This document shows positions 7,191 to 16,432 of a DNA stretch of 41,312 nt, piece by piece. The first letter of the stretch is position 1. Each line of letters begins with the position of its first letter. The notes beneath the pieces are model-generated. The model made no database searches, was not told where the DNA came from, and worked only from the letters and a program-made list of their open reading frames with translations. A program made the translations under genes and the position numbers. The stretch is from Planctomycetota bacterium (GTDB lineage Bacteria > Planctomycetota > Planctomycetia > Gemmatales > Gemmataceae), in assembly GCA_009920765.1 (NCBI GenBank), contig RFZJ01000033.1:1-41312 (forward strand), read 5' to 3'.

Positions 7191-8083
7191 GGTAATTGCA
7201 CAACATTTCCATCGTTGATTCGGAAAAGGTTTTGGTAAAGAAAGTTGGCTGTATTGACATTACCTGAGCAGCTGTTGGTGTAGCCCACATGACTTTCAAT
7301 TTTATCGGAGATGAATCTGACGGAGCCATCACAGAATGCAAAACTAAGTCCACCCGTGTGAGCGGATGTCCAGGAGTGTCTAGTACAGTTCGGATCATTA
7401 GCGCCAGCATTGGCGTTTCCAGGAGATGCATAAGGGGTATTGGGGGGTAAATCGGCCCTTCCGTAAACTACCGCATCGGTAATCCCGGTCAGTCGACCAA
7501 TCCAGACGCCAGCCTGCCCCTTCTGCATGTCTCGTTCACCCATCAGAAAAGTGTTGCTCGTTCCATCGGTAATATCTCCGACCCTCACATCATTAAAAGG
7601 TACGATATTACCAGTAGGAGGAGAAATGAGGTAACTTGGAAGGTAGTTGGTTTTGCCGTAGTTTTTTCCATAAATAGAATTGATCTTGGAATCATTGGGA
7701 TCGGAAGGACATAGGAAAACCGGGGGTACACTTTGAGTATTTGAATTTACCCCGGGGATTTCCCCCAGATAATCACCTGGGTTGATGATTGATTGCAGGT
7801 TTGCACTTTCCAAAAAGGGCATCAGTCTTGGGGCCCAACCCCAATCGCCTACAGTATGGGCGGTGTTTAGAATATAAGCCCTGGGAAAACTTCGGAAAGT
7901 GTCATGGTAACCCATGTAGGCCAGGCCAAATTGTTTGATGTTGTTCTGGCATTTCATTCGGGCGGCGGCTTCGCGGACTTTTTGCACTGCGGGTAAAAGC
8001 AAGCCGATCAAAATTGCTATGATCGCTATCACGACTAATAATTCGATTAGTGTGAACCCCTTTCTGGTGTGCAATATTTGCAT
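7187..8083 (-). CDS. DUF1559 protein with prepilin-type N-terminus (copy 2)
   Basis: This 298-residue protein has the methylation motif GFTLIELLVVIAIIAIL directly after MQILHTRK, then LLPAVQKVREAAARMKCQNNIKQFGLAYMGYH. The C-terminal part carries the canonical H-x9-DG signature (HTGGLSFAFCDGSVRFI). Two DUF1559-type phrases, 'DGTSNTFLMGE' and 'CPSDPN', are present. The N-terminal ~45 residues are nearly identical to copy 1, while the remainder is diverged, consistent with an older tandem duplication or with conservation by selection on export. The ATG at 8083 has AGAGG about eleven bases upstream. It is the first gene of a two-gene unit with the lipoprotein gene. Confidence 0.93.
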   Translation of the reverse strand: MQILHTRKGFTLIELLVVIAIIAILIGLLLPAVQKVREAAARMKCQNNIKQFGLAYMGYHDTFRSFPRAYILNTAHTVGDWGWAPRLMPFLESANLQSIINPGDYLGEIPGVNSNTQSVPPVFLCPSDPNDSKINSIYGKNYGKTNYLPSYLISPPTGNIVPFNDVRVGDITDGTSNTFLMGERDMQKGQAGVWIGRLTGITDAVVYGRADLPPNTPYASPGNANAGANDPNCTRHSWTSAHTGGLSFAFCDGSVRFISDKIESHVGYTNSCSGNVNTANFLYQNLFRINDGNVVQLP

Positions 8084-8332
8084 GGAAAACCTCTAGGATT
8101 ACGATGAAAAGTAGAAGTTTAATGCTAATTAATTAATGGTCTGAAAGGAAGATAAAATATTTAATATTTCTATTTGGTCTTCAGGAATTGCCAATCTTGG
8201 AAGGAATAGTATTACCAATTCTGGCTGCATAAAATGAGTTTAAATATTTGAATTGATTGGCAAAAGTCGCCCTGTTAAGGGGTGGGGAAATAAGCCCTAG
8301 ACCTTGGATAAGCACTCCTATAGTATTAGGAG

Positions 8333-8539
8333 ATGATTAAATTACCGATTTTGAATTCAATATTAGCTTTGCTTGTTTCCTTTTTCGGGCTCTTGATGAC
8401 TTTGTATTCATTAGCCAATCCGAAGTTGTTTGGTTCGGAAACAGCCCGGCTTATCTTTACTGAATTTGCGATATTTCTAGCTATTTTTGGGTTGGTTTGT
8501 TTTGCAATCACTTTTATTGCCCGATCTAAACGCTTTTAA
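8333..8539 (+). CDS. Small two-helix membrane protein (68 aa)
   Basis: The predicted product has two hydrophobic helices (about residues 7-28 and 43-64), separated by a polar loop 'NPKLFGSETARL' and ending in the basic tail ARSKRF. That topology is typical of small integral membrane proteins. The ATG is preceded by 'TTAGGAGATG', giving a good ribosome site AGGAG, although very close to the start. No family is recognised. It stands alone between divergent and unrelated neighbours. The hydrophobic pattern and ribosome site are the only support. Confidence 0.65.
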   Translation: MIKLPILNSILALLVSFFGLLMTLYSLANPKLFGSETARLIFTEFAIFLAIFGLVCFAITFIARSKRF

Positions 8540-8679
8540 TTGTTGTTATAAAGTGTCGTGTTCTCCTCTTTGTGACGATATTAGCTTGCTTAACACGCAT
8601 TGGAAGTGCATACTTGCATCGGTGATTTTCCCGCCTGCAAGTGTCAAGATTGCAACTTAAACTGCAAGAGGAATCGGCT

Positions 8680-10005
8680 ATGTCAATCATGAAGTTTCCC
8701 CATACTGGTATAAGAGTTGGTTCTCGCAGGTGGTTTTTGCAAACTGGATTAGGAAGCTTGGCAGCGTTGCCTTTGGCGGGTTTTTCACCAGCTGCAAGTG
8801 TTTCCCCTGGTAATAAAAAGAAAGCTGTTGTGTTATTCTGGCTTTCAGGGGGACCAAGCCATATCGATATGTGGGATCCCAAGCCCGATGCCCCTGCAGA
8901 GGTGCGTGGCCCTTTTTCCACCATCCAGACCACCATACCAGGCGTAAGGTTTTCAGAGCATCTTCCCCTGCAGGCTTCCATCGCTCATAAGCTTTCCATA
9001 CTTCGTTCGGTTGATTGCAAGGCAAGCAATCATACGCCGATCACCATGCAGGCAGGAAATAATCTTGCCCGCAGGGTTGATAATAATCGGGATGGTGATG
9101 GCTGGCCTTCGATGGGTTCCATCGCTGCAAAATTTCATGGGTCAAACGATCCTTCGCTTCCACCTTTTGTTGCGCTTGCGGATTCGTTAAAAGCAGATGT
9201 CTGGGGCGCCGGGCATATGGGTAGTGCTTTTGAACCGATTCAGGGCTCCACACTTGCAGGTAAGCTAAATCTCCCTGAGGGCCTTAATATTGATTCTCTG
9301 CGTGATCGCGATGGCTTAAGGCAGAGCTTTGATAAATTGCAACGCACCTTCGATGCCAACGGTACACTTGAAAAAATGGATCAATCCAATGCCCAAGCCA
9401 TGGATCTTGTGCTAACTGGTAAAGCCAAGCAGGCCTTTGATCTTGATAAGGAATCTGAGAAACTGCGTGATACTTATGGTCGTGATAGCCTGGGTGAAAA
9501 GGCATTGCTTGCTCGCAGGCTTGTCGAGGCGGGTGTTACCTTTATCGTTGTCAGTGGCGCTTGGGGTTATTTTGATCATCATGGTGATGAAGTAAAATGG
9601 GGTGGCATTGTTAAAGGGCTTAAACCTTTGTTGCCCAGGGTTGACAGGGTATTGCACACTTTTGTTTCTGATCTAGAGGCACGTGGTCTTTCGGATTCCA
9701 CTCTGGTTTATATGATGGGTGAATTTGGCAGAGGCCCCACCATCAATAAAAATGCAGGCCGTGACCACTGGACGAATGTCATGTCCATGCTTGCCTATGG
9801 GGGCGAAATGCCCAAGGGCAAAGTGATAGGTGCGACAGATTCCAAGGGCTATGGCATTAAAGAAAACCCGATCGCTTCTTCCAATCTTGCAGCTTCGGTG
9901 TTCGATCATCTTGATATCAATTTACAATCCAGTTGGATGGATCCTACAGGCAGGCCACGGCCTATTATAACGGGTGATGCCCGCACTGTAAGCCAGTTAA
10001 GCTAG
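8680..10005 (+). CDS. DUF1501 Tat-exported protein, copy 1
   Basis: Residues 15-20 form a twin-arginine motif SRRWFL followed by a hydrophobic stretch, so export by Tat is expected. The body has DUF1501 features: 'VLFWLSGGPSHIDMWDPKPDAP', 'GPFSTIQTTIPGVRFSEHLP', 'LARRLVEAGVTFIVV', 'FDHHGDE' and 'GEFGRGPTIN...GRDHW', the metal-binding alkaline-phosphatase/sulfatase-like fold. The start is ATG 8680 because AAGAGGAA lies at a suitable distance; an in-frame GTG at 8641 would add residues that block the Tat signal from being N-terminal. Biochemical role of DUF1501 is unknown; it is usually coupled to DUF1549/1553 or cytochrome-type dehydrogenases, as here with the next gene. Confidence 0.92.
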   Translation: MSIMKFPHTGIRVGSRRWFLQTGLGSLAALPLAGFSPAASVSPGNKKKAVVLFWLSGGPSHIDMWDPKPDAPAEVRGPFSTIQTTIPGVRFSEHLPLQASIAHKLSILRSVDCKASNHTPITMQAGNNLARRVDNNRDGDGWPSMGSIAAKFHGSNDPSLPPFVALADSLKADVWGAGHMGSAFEPIQGSTLAGKLNLPEGLNIDSLRDRDGLRQSFDKLQRTFDANGTLEKMDQSNAQAMDLVLTGKAKQAFDLDKESEKLRDTYGRDSLGEKALLARRLVEAGVTFIVVSGAWGYFDHHGDEVKWGGIVKGLKPLLPRVDRVLHTFVSDLEARGLSDSTLVYMMGEFGRGPTINKNAGRDHWTNVMSMLAYGGEMPKGKVIGATDSKGYGIKENPIASSNLAASVFDHLDINLQSSWMDPTGRPRPIITGDARTVSQLS

Positions 10006-10224
10006 TGTCATCTATCATATCTTAAAACTCAGTGCGATATCGTGCGCATGCTTTTGTTGTTTGCTAAATGACTTCCATGCTTGCTTAGTGTCATCGGGTT
10101 ATTGTTGATAACCCTTTAGGTTGAAGAACCATTGGCCTTCATCCCGTTAATTTTCTTCTCCCACACTTCCTTTTCCCTTATGATGAGGCCTTAAAGTTTT
10201 CACAGCCTTCCGGGAAAATTCATC

Positions 10225-13200
10225 ATGTTGCGATTCATCGGAATTTTGTTTCAATTGTTGCTGGTGTTTGTTGTTGCAAGGAGTGCGATTGCACAAACTG
10301 CAATTCCCGATACCCAGAACCCCAAGGATAAACTATCAACTCCACAAGAAGCGTTGAAAAGCATCAAGCTGCCCCCCGGTTTCAAGGCGCAGATGTTTGC
10401 CCATGAACCCGAGGTAATCCAACCCATAAATATGACTTTTGATTCCCGTGGCAGGCTTTGGGTCAGCGAATGCCTTACCTATGCAGAGAGCAAAACCAAT
10501 TTCGATCTCACGCAAAAAGATCGCATCGTAATTTTGGAAGATACCGACAACGATGGCGTGCATGACAAGCGTACGGTGTTTTGGGATCAGGGCCATCATC
10601 TAACCAGTGCCCTGCCCGGCTTTGGAGGCGTTTGGGTGCTTTGCGCGCCTAATCTTCTTTTCATTCCGGATCGCAATGGCGATGATAAACCTGATGGCGA
10701 GCCCGAAATTATCCTAAATGGTTTCGACAATAACAGCATCAGGCATAATATTGTCAACGGGCTTGCTTGGGGCCCGGATGGTTGGCTCTACGGCAGGCAT
10801 GGCATCACCACCACCTCTTTTGTTGGCACTCCCGATACCCCTGCAAGCAAGCGGATTCCGATCAACTGTGGTGTTTGGCGTTATCATCCTACTAAAAAAA
10901 TCTTCGAGGTAGTTTGCAGGGGCGGCACCAACTCCTGGGGCCTTGATTGGGATGCCCATGGTAATGCTTTTTTCATCAATACGGTAATCGGCCATTTCTG
11001 GCACTCCATCCCAGGAGCATACTTCAAGCGTATGTTTGGCGAACACTTCAACCCGCGCCTTTTCGAACTCATTGACCAGCATGCAGATCATTACCACTGG
11101 GATCGTGTTGAAAATTGGAGCGATATCCGCAACAAGGGCGTTACCCCCACCACCGATAAAGCGGGCGGTGGCCATGCACATTGCGGCTTCATGATCTATC
11201 AGGGCGATAACTGGCCCGCTGATTATCAAGGCAAAGCCTTTACCGCCAATCTTCATGGTAGACGCATCAATGCCGACAGGATTGAAGCTCATGGTAATGG
11301 TTTTGCTGCCCGACATGAACCCGATTTCATGCATGTTGGCGATCTTTGGTTTCGGGGGATTGAGCTTGGTTATGGGCCGGATGGTGGTGTCTTTGTCATC
11401 GATTGGTCAGATGTTGGTGAATGCCATGAAAACGATGGGGTGCATCGCAACTCCGGTAGGATTTATAAAATCACGCATGGCGAAGTGAAGAAGAAGCCCA
11501 CTGCTGATCTTTCGAAAATGAGTAATCTGGAACTTGTTGAGTTTGTTTCAAGTGCGAATGAATGGCAATACCGTCAGGCACGAAGGATATTACAGGAGCG
11601 TGCTGGCTTGGGTATGAAGATGAAGGATGCGGAAGAGAAACTCAATTCGACATTAGCAAATTTGAAACAGTCGAATCATAAGCTGCGTTCTTTATGGATG
11701 CTTTATGCGATCTCAGCGCTCGATGGCAAAAAAATACTTACCCTGTTGGATTCTGAAGACGAGCAGGTAAGGTCGTGGGGTGTACGCTTCTTGATGGACG
11801 AGGAAACCATTTCTGCAGAGGCGCTTATAGCCTTGGAAAAACTTGCCACTGGTGAAAAGTCGGCATTGGTCAGGCTATATCTTGCGAGTGTTTTGCAAAA
11901 GATCCCCGTGGGTTCGCGAGGTAATCTTGCGATGGTGCTTGCAGCAAGGCAGGAAGATAAAAATGATCATAATCAACCTCTGATGCTTTGGTATGGAATA
12001 GAACCCACGGTAAGTTTGGATCCATCTTTTGGCGTGAAGCTTGCAAAAGCCAGTGCCATGGGTAAGCATCGAACCTTTGTCGCAAGGGTTCTTGCGGAAG
12101 AAATCGATTCAAATCCCAAGGCGATGAATGAACTTTTGCTTTTGGCTGGATCCCTTGATGTTGGTATGCAGAAGGAAATTGCGCTTGGTTTGCAAGATGG
12201 ATTACGAGGCAGGAGGAAAGCGAAAGCCCCTGAAGCTTGGAATACCTTTGCAACAAGGCTTGCTTCTTCGATGGATGAAGATGCAGTAAAGCTGGGTCGT
12301 GAAATTGCAATAGTGTTTGGAGATGGCAGGGCCTTGGATGAGGTGATGAAAATTGCAGGTAATAGCAGGGAGAGTGCCGGGGCAAGGATTGCTGCGATTT
12401 CAACCTTGGTTGAAAATAAGGCAAAGGGAATTGAGCAGATACTTCCCAAATTGGTGAACGACCGAAGTGTTTCAGAAGCTGCAATCCGAGGGCTTGCTTC
12501 CTTCAATCTTGCAGAGACTCCGAAGTTGATCATGAGCCAGTTTGGAAGGTTGGACCCTGCTGCCAAAAAAGCTGCAATCGATACACTTTGTTCCCGCCCT
12601 GCTTACGCTGCTGAACTTTTAAATGCAGTGGGCGATGGCAAGGTGCCCCGGGATGTAATTACTGCTTTTCATGCCAGGCAGATAGCTGCCTTCAATGATG
12701 CTGCGCTTAATGCAAAACTTTCAGCATCCTGGGGAGAGGTGCGTATTCCCACTGAAAAGAAGAAAGAACAAATCGCGAAGTTGAGAACACAATTGGAAAG
12801 TGTGGACAAGGAAAAGGTTGATCTGGTACAGGGCCGGTTGTTGTTTCAAAAGGTATGTGCAAACTGTCATGGATTGTTTGGTCAGGGAGGGAATCTCGGG
12901 CCAGATCTTACAGGTTCGCAAAGATCAAACCTTGAGTATCTGCTTGAGAACATCCTTGAGCCGAATGCAACCGTGGCTGCAGATTATCGTATGTCTGCGG
13001 TAACATTGAAGGATGGCAGGTTGCTGACCGGGCTGGTGTTTAAGAGGGCGAACAAGGCGGTGGAGGTGGTTGGCCCTACCGAGAAAAAGACCGTGCTAGA
13101 AGAGGATATTGATTCCATCAAGCCCTTGAATGTTTCGCCCATGCCTGAAAACCTGCTTGAAACTTTGAAGCTTGAGGAAATCCGAAATCTATTTGGTTAT

Positions 13201-13236
13201 CTCATGAGCCCGGTTCAGGTGCTTCTACCCAAATAG
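10225..13236 (+). CDS. Exported PVC-type dehydrogenase with HEAT repeats and C-terminal cytochrome c
   Basis: This 1003-residue protein has a signal peptide (residues 1-23, cleavage after AIAQ). Residues about 45-430 are the 'Piru_Ver_Nterm' propeller, related to PQQ-sugar dehydrogenases (LPPGFKAQMFAHEPEV, DSRGRLWVSECLTYAE, VWRYHPTKKIFEVVCRGGTNSWGLDWD). The middle, about 450-830, is helical and HEAT-like. The C-terminus, about 860-1003, is a planctomycete cytochrome c domain with heme site CANCH at residues 878-882, then GGNLGPDLTGSQRS and 'ILEPNATVAADYRM'. It probably oxidises a sugar-like substrate in the periplasm and passes electrons via its own heme; the substrate is unknown. A DUF1343 gene starts ten bases after its stop. 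Upstream, a 7-bp stem hairpin lies at 10096-10114. Confidence 0.94.
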   Translation: MLRFIGILFQLLLVFVVARSAIAQTAIPDTQNPKDKLSTPQEALKSIKLPPGFKAQMFAHEPEVIQPINMTFDSRGRLWVSECLTYAESKTNFDLTQKDRIVILEDTDNDGVHDKRTVFWDQGHHLTSALPGFGGVWVLCAPNLLFIPDRNGDDKPDGEPEIILNGFDNNSIRHNIVNGLAWGPDGWLYGRHGITTTSFVGTPDTPASKRIPINCGVWRYHPTKKIFEVVCRGGTNSWGLDWDAHGNAFFINTVIGHFWHSIPGAYFKRMFGEHFNPRLFELIDQHADHYHWDRVENWSDIRNKGVTPTTDKAGGGHAHCGFMIYQGDNWPADYQGKAFTANLHGRRINADRIEAHGNGFAARHEPDFMHVGDLWFRGIELGYGPDGGVFVIDWSDVGECHENDGVHRNSGRIYKITHGEVKKKPTADLSKMSNLELVEFVSSANEWQYRQARRILQERAGLGMKMKDAEEKLNSTLANLKQSNHKLRSLWMLYAISALDGKKILTLLDSEDEQVRSWGVRFLMDEETISAEALIALEKLATGEKSALVRLYLASVLQKIPVGSRGNLAMVLAARQEDKNDHNQPLMLWYGIEPTVSLDPSFGVKLAKASAMGKHRTFVARVLAEEIDSNPKAMNELLLLAGSLDVGMQKEIALGLQDGLRGRRKAKAPEAWNTFATRLASSMDEDAVKLGREIAIVFGDGRALDEVMKIAGNSRESAGARIAAISTLVENKAKGIEQILPKLVNDRSVSEAAIRGLASFNLAETPKLIMSQFGRLDPAAKKAAIDTLCSRPAYAAELLNAVGDGKVPRDVITAFHARQIAAFNDAALNAKLSASWGEVRIPTEKKKEQIAKLRTQLESVDKEKVDLVQGRLLFQKVCANCHGLFGQGGNLGPDLTGSQRSNLEYLLENILEPNATVAADYRMSAVTLKDGRLLTGLVFKRANKAVEVVGPTEKKTVLEEDIDSIKPLNVSPMPENLLETLKLEEIRNLFGYLMSPVQVLLPK

Positions 13237-13245
13237 TTTAACCCT

Positions 13246-14433
13246 ATGACAAAAATTAAAGTAACCACGGGTATTGATGCCCTGATTGCAGATGGTTTTG
13301 CGTGCTTGAAGGGCAAGCGTGTGGGATTACTAACTCATACCCCAGCCTGTGATTCTTTACAAACATCCACGCTGCAACATTTCGTGCATCATTTGCAGGT
13401 CGAATTGAAGGTTGTATTCACTCCTAAACATGGCTTTTTTGCCCAGAATCAGGATTTGGATCCCATTACAATTGCGCAGGGAGTAGATGGCTTGAAATGG
13501 GTTGGTCTTTACGGAAAGGATGAAAGTTCTCTTCATCCTCTTCAAGAAGACCTTGTTAATCTTGATATTTTGGTGGTTGACTTGGTGGATGTGGGCAGTA
13601 GATTTCATACCTTTCAAGCCACGATGCTTTATGCCATGCGTGCGGCGTTTGCAAATGGTGTTGCTGTTATGGTTTTGGATCGCCCCAATCCACTTGGAGG
13701 AATTGCAGTTGAAGGGCCGATGCTTCTTCCCGAATGGTCCAGCTTTGTTGGGGTGCACCCGATTCCCATACGCCATGGTTTGACGATTGGTGAACTTGCA
13801 ATCCTTTATAAGGAAGAATTAGAGTTGGGCGGGGAATTGGAGGTAGTGCCCTGCGAGGGTTGGAAAAGAAGCATGTATTTTGATGAGACCGGATTGCCTT
13901 GGGTCATGCCCAGTCCGAACATGCCATCTTTTGAAACGGCATTGGTTTATCCGGGCCAATGTTTACTGGAGGGGACTAATCTTTCTGAAGGTATTGGTAC
14001 CCTCCATCCTTTTCAATTATGTGGCGCACCTTTCTTAAATCCTAATCTGGTTGCTGATACCATGAGTAAAGAAACGCTTCCAGGCGTTTCATTCCGACCT
14101 GTTTCTTTCAAGCCTACATTTGACAAATGGCAGGGCGAGCAATGTGGCGGTGTCGAACTTCTTGTTACTGATCGTGCTGTTTTTCAACCTGTTCGCACCA
14201 GCCTGGCTTTGTTGCAACACTTGCGGGAAATTTCGGGCAAACACTTTGCTTGGAGCATTGAACCTTACGAATTTGTCAAAGATAAATTAGCCATCGATTT
14301 GCTCTTGGGCAGCGATCGAGAGCGCACGCAAATGCAATCTGGCATCCCTTGGCGCGATAGCATTGCAGAATGGACTGAGGAAGAGGCCGACTTCCTTTTC
14401 CATCGCAAGCCTTTTCTTATTTACCTTGATTAA
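13246..14433 (+). CDS. DUF1343 / NamZ-type exo-beta-N-acetylmuramidase homologue (divergent)
   Basis: The family (GH171, NamZ) cleaves terminal MurNAc from peptidoglycan fragments. The 395-residue protein has its core signatures: VLDRPNPLGG and VEGP (about 143-158), HGLTIGELA (178-185), GWKR, GLPWVMPSPNMPS (216-228), YPG and EGTNLSEG (242-249). Several usually conserved positions differ: PKHGF at 60-64 where the family has PEHG, DLVDVGSRFHTF where it has D-x-QDVG-x-R-x-YT, and EGIGT where it has EGRGT. No signal peptide is present, so it acts in the cytoplasm or is non-classical. It starts ten bases after the dehydrogenase stop, so it is probably cotranscribed. Whether it is still a muramidase is uncertain. 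Confidence 0.85.
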   Translation: MTKIKVTTGIDALIADGFACLKGKRVGLLTHTPACDSLQTSTLQHFVHHLQVELKVVFTPKHGFFAQNQDLDPITIAQGVDGLKWVGLYGKDESSLHPLQEDLVNLDILVVDLVDVGSRFHTFQATMLYAMRAAFANGVAVMVLDRPNPLGGIAVEGPMLLPEWSSFVGVHPIPIRHGLTIGELAILYKEELELGGELEVVPCEGWKRSMYFDETGLPWVMPSPNMPSFETALVYPGQCLLEGTNLSEGIGTLHPFQLCGAPFLNPNLVADTMSKETLPGVSFRPVSFKPTFDKWQGEQCGGVELLVTDRAVFQPVRTSLALLQHLREISGKHFAWSIEPYEFVKDKLAIDLLLGSDRERTQMQSGIPWRDSIAEWTEEEADFLFHRKPFLIYLD

Positions 14434-14635
14434 TGATTATTCGTATCGCTCTTAAAATCAAATTTCTTCTCTTTCTCAATTGCTTGCAGTTAGTTAGAGA
14501 ACCTAGCTGAACTTTTTAGTTTGATAAAATGGGTTGTTTGAATCGTGGTTCGAAACGTTAATTTTCAATTTTTCGTCATTCTTCCTCTTGCGCATCTTTG
14601 GTTTTAATTTATACGGCTTGGCAATAGGGGGGATC

Positions 14636-15535
14636 ATGCTAGATAAGTATAAGAAACACAGCATGGGATTGCTTATAATCTTGGCGTTATGCCTGGGTGC
14701 AGGATCATCATTTGCACAACCGCCTGAGGCTGCGAAAAAAGAAGAACCCAAGGAAGACCAGGGAGATCCTACATTTTTTTATCGCTTCTCACAGTTTCTG
14801 ATTCCAAAGCCAGATGCGACATTTAAAAAGCCAAACATCCGGGAACCAGGCCCGGACTCTGCCAATTTCCCTAACAGCCCTTACACGCTTCCCAAGGGAA
14901 TGGTGTATTTTGAGACAACGCCTTCGGTTGCGGGTAAATCGGGTAATACTCCAAGAACTTACACTACCCCCACCTTGCTCCGATATGGGTTAACCGATGA
15001 TGTTGAATTCCGATTGTTTACCAATTCATTAACCGTGGAAAGTGATCCAAGCAGGGCGGGATTTGCACCTATTGTTTTTGATATGAAACTTCATTTTTGG
15101 GATGAAAACAAAGACTTGTTTTTACCTGCGGTAGGGATGGAAATCCTGCTTCAAAGCACCTTTGGATCCAGCTTTCTAAATACAGGTGTCCAGCCCAGCA
15201 TGAATCTTTTATTCAGCAAGGATCTTGTTTGGGATACGGTCTTGGAAGCCAGTGTGGGTTTACAAAGTGGTGATATAGGACTTAGTACAGGTGACAGCTA
15301 TGAAATGATTGTTCAAGGGGATTTAACCACCAAAGTAACTGAAAGAATCTCCTTGTTTGTACAGACTGCTTACAATGGTTCAGTTGATCCGAGGTTTGCA
15401 AATAACATTCTAGTAGGGGGCGGCGGGCTTTTAAATCTTACAGAGACTATCACAATCTATGGCAGTTATAATGCCAGCGTTGTAAAAACCCTGCCCCCTT
15501 ACTTTACCCAAATGGGTATTGCCTTTGCATTCTAG
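14636..15535 (+). CDS. Outer-membrane beta-barrel, phenol-degradation MetA-like transporter type
   Basis: Starting at ATG 14636 (GGGGGG about four bases upstream) the product has a signal peptide ending at SSFAQ. After an acidic, proline-rich segment it shows alternating beta strands and ends in phenylalanine (MGIAFAF), a hallmark of outer-membrane barrels. The strand phrases 'RYGLTDDVEFRLFTNSLTV' and 'FAPIVFDMKLHFW' match the transporter family PF13557. The 102-base longer start at 14534 would precede the signal peptide with a second hydrophobic segment and is unlikely. It ends eight bases from the convergent YiiX-like gene. Substrate unknown. Confidence 0.85.
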   Translation: MLDKYKKHSMGLLIILALCLGAGSSFAQPPEAAKKEEPKEDQGDPTFFYRFSQFLIPKPDATFKKPNIREPGPDSANFPNSPYTLPKGMVYFETTPSVAGKSGNTPRTYTTPTLLRYGLTDDVEFRLFTNSLTVESDPSRAGFAPIVFDMKLHFWDENKDLFLPAVGMEILLQSTFGSSFLNTGVQPSMNLLFSKDLVWDTVLEASVGLQSGDIGLSTGDSYEMIVQGDLTTKVTERISLFVQTAYNGSVDPRFANNILVGGGGLLNLTETITIYGSYNASVVKTLPPYFTQMGIAFAF

Positions 15536-15543
15536 AACCACCG

Positions 15544-16272
15544 TTATTTCTGACTGCTCCAATAAACAGTCGGTTCATAGGTTGCAGAAAGATCAATTCT
15601 AACATCATCCACCATGTCGAGTGGATAAGTTACAGTTCCTTTGACTTTATCGCGGTCAAGAAGGTTAACCATAGTGCCCGCAGATACTACAATTTCAGCG
15701 CACAACCAGCGGGTACGATCATCGTAAGTGGTTGCAAGGTATTTTTCCTTGATGCCACCACGGTGCCTGACATAGGTACCTTGCAGTAAAAGTCTCCACA
15801 TCGCGTAACGCTTACCATTCTGAGCGTAGGCAAAGTTTGTTAGAGTTTCAGATTCCTCTTTGGTAAGGGCCCGTTTGGCTTGCCTAATTTGAATGCTGCC
15901 TTTGAAATTATAAAGCCTTGGTTCGATATCGAGCAGATAAACATGCAGGGTATCATCGGGGCCTGATTCCAGTACCGCAAAACTTCCATCAGTTTTCTTG
16001 AAAACAATGCCTGCGTGGAACGGTGGCGCAGTGCCTGCGATGCTGTAAAGCTTGGTCCAGAAGGGGCTCATGTCGTCAAAAAGCAGAATGTCACCTTCCC
16101 TTGGCGTGTACGGTCGGGAGGTTTTTTCCACCTTTCCATCCGTGCTAGTTTGATCCCAAAGGTAGCCAAACGATTGTTGTTTTGGTTCTGCAGAAACTGG
16201 GGAAGTAGCTAAAAAAGTAGCTAAAAATATTGAACCCAATGAGCTGATCACGCTAAAAATCCTCCTATCCAT
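15544..16272 (-). CDS. YiiX/YebB-like NlpC/P60 (permuted papain-fold) hydrolase, exported
   Basis: Residues 1-28 form a signal peptide. The mature part has 'REGDILLFDD', 'PFHAGIVF' (His86), 'LESGP' (Glu102), 'GKRYAMWRLL' and 'WLCAEIVVSAG' (Cys191). This order, His before Cys, fits circularly permuted NlpC/P60 enzymes of the YiiX type. Such enzymes act as thiol hydrolases or amidases on lipids, peptides or cell wall. The start is ambiguous: ATG 16272 gives an Arg-Arg n-region, while an in-frame GTG at 16254 has a perfect AGGAGG just upstream. I keep the ATG because it gives a normal signal peptide. Confidence 0.82.
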   Translation of the reverse strand: MDRRIFSVISSLGSIFLATFLATSPVSAEPKQQSFGYLWDQTSTDGKVEKTSRPYTPREGDILLFDDMSPFWTKLYSIAGTAPPFHAGIVFKKTDGSFAVLESGPDDTLHVYLLDIEPRLYNFKGSIQIRQAKRALTKEESETLTNFAYAQNGKRYAMWRLLLQGTYVRHRGGIKEKYLATTYDDRTRWLCAEIVVSAGTMVNLLDRDKVKGTVTYPLDMVDDVRIDLSATYEPTVYWSSQK

Positions 16273-16432
16273 GGAGATAAATTCAATATTATTTCATCGA
16301 CAAAAATTGTAAGAAGTCGAATTAAAATCTCTCGATTTACTTGGTTTGACAGCTATAAAGATTCAGGAATTAGCCTTGTATTGATTATTCGATCAGGTGG
16401 GATTATGCAGGTGATACCTAATAATCGGTTGA

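Noticed and set aside
8641..8679. GTG start 39 bases upstream of the DUF1501 gene
   Set aside because: The ATG at 8680 has a better ribosome site, and the Tat motif is nearer the N-terminus from there.
11870..12566. Long ORFs of about 200 aa on the minus strand inside the dehydrogenase gene
   Set aside because: They are antisense to a well-supported coding frame and have low-complexity composition typical of antisense reading.
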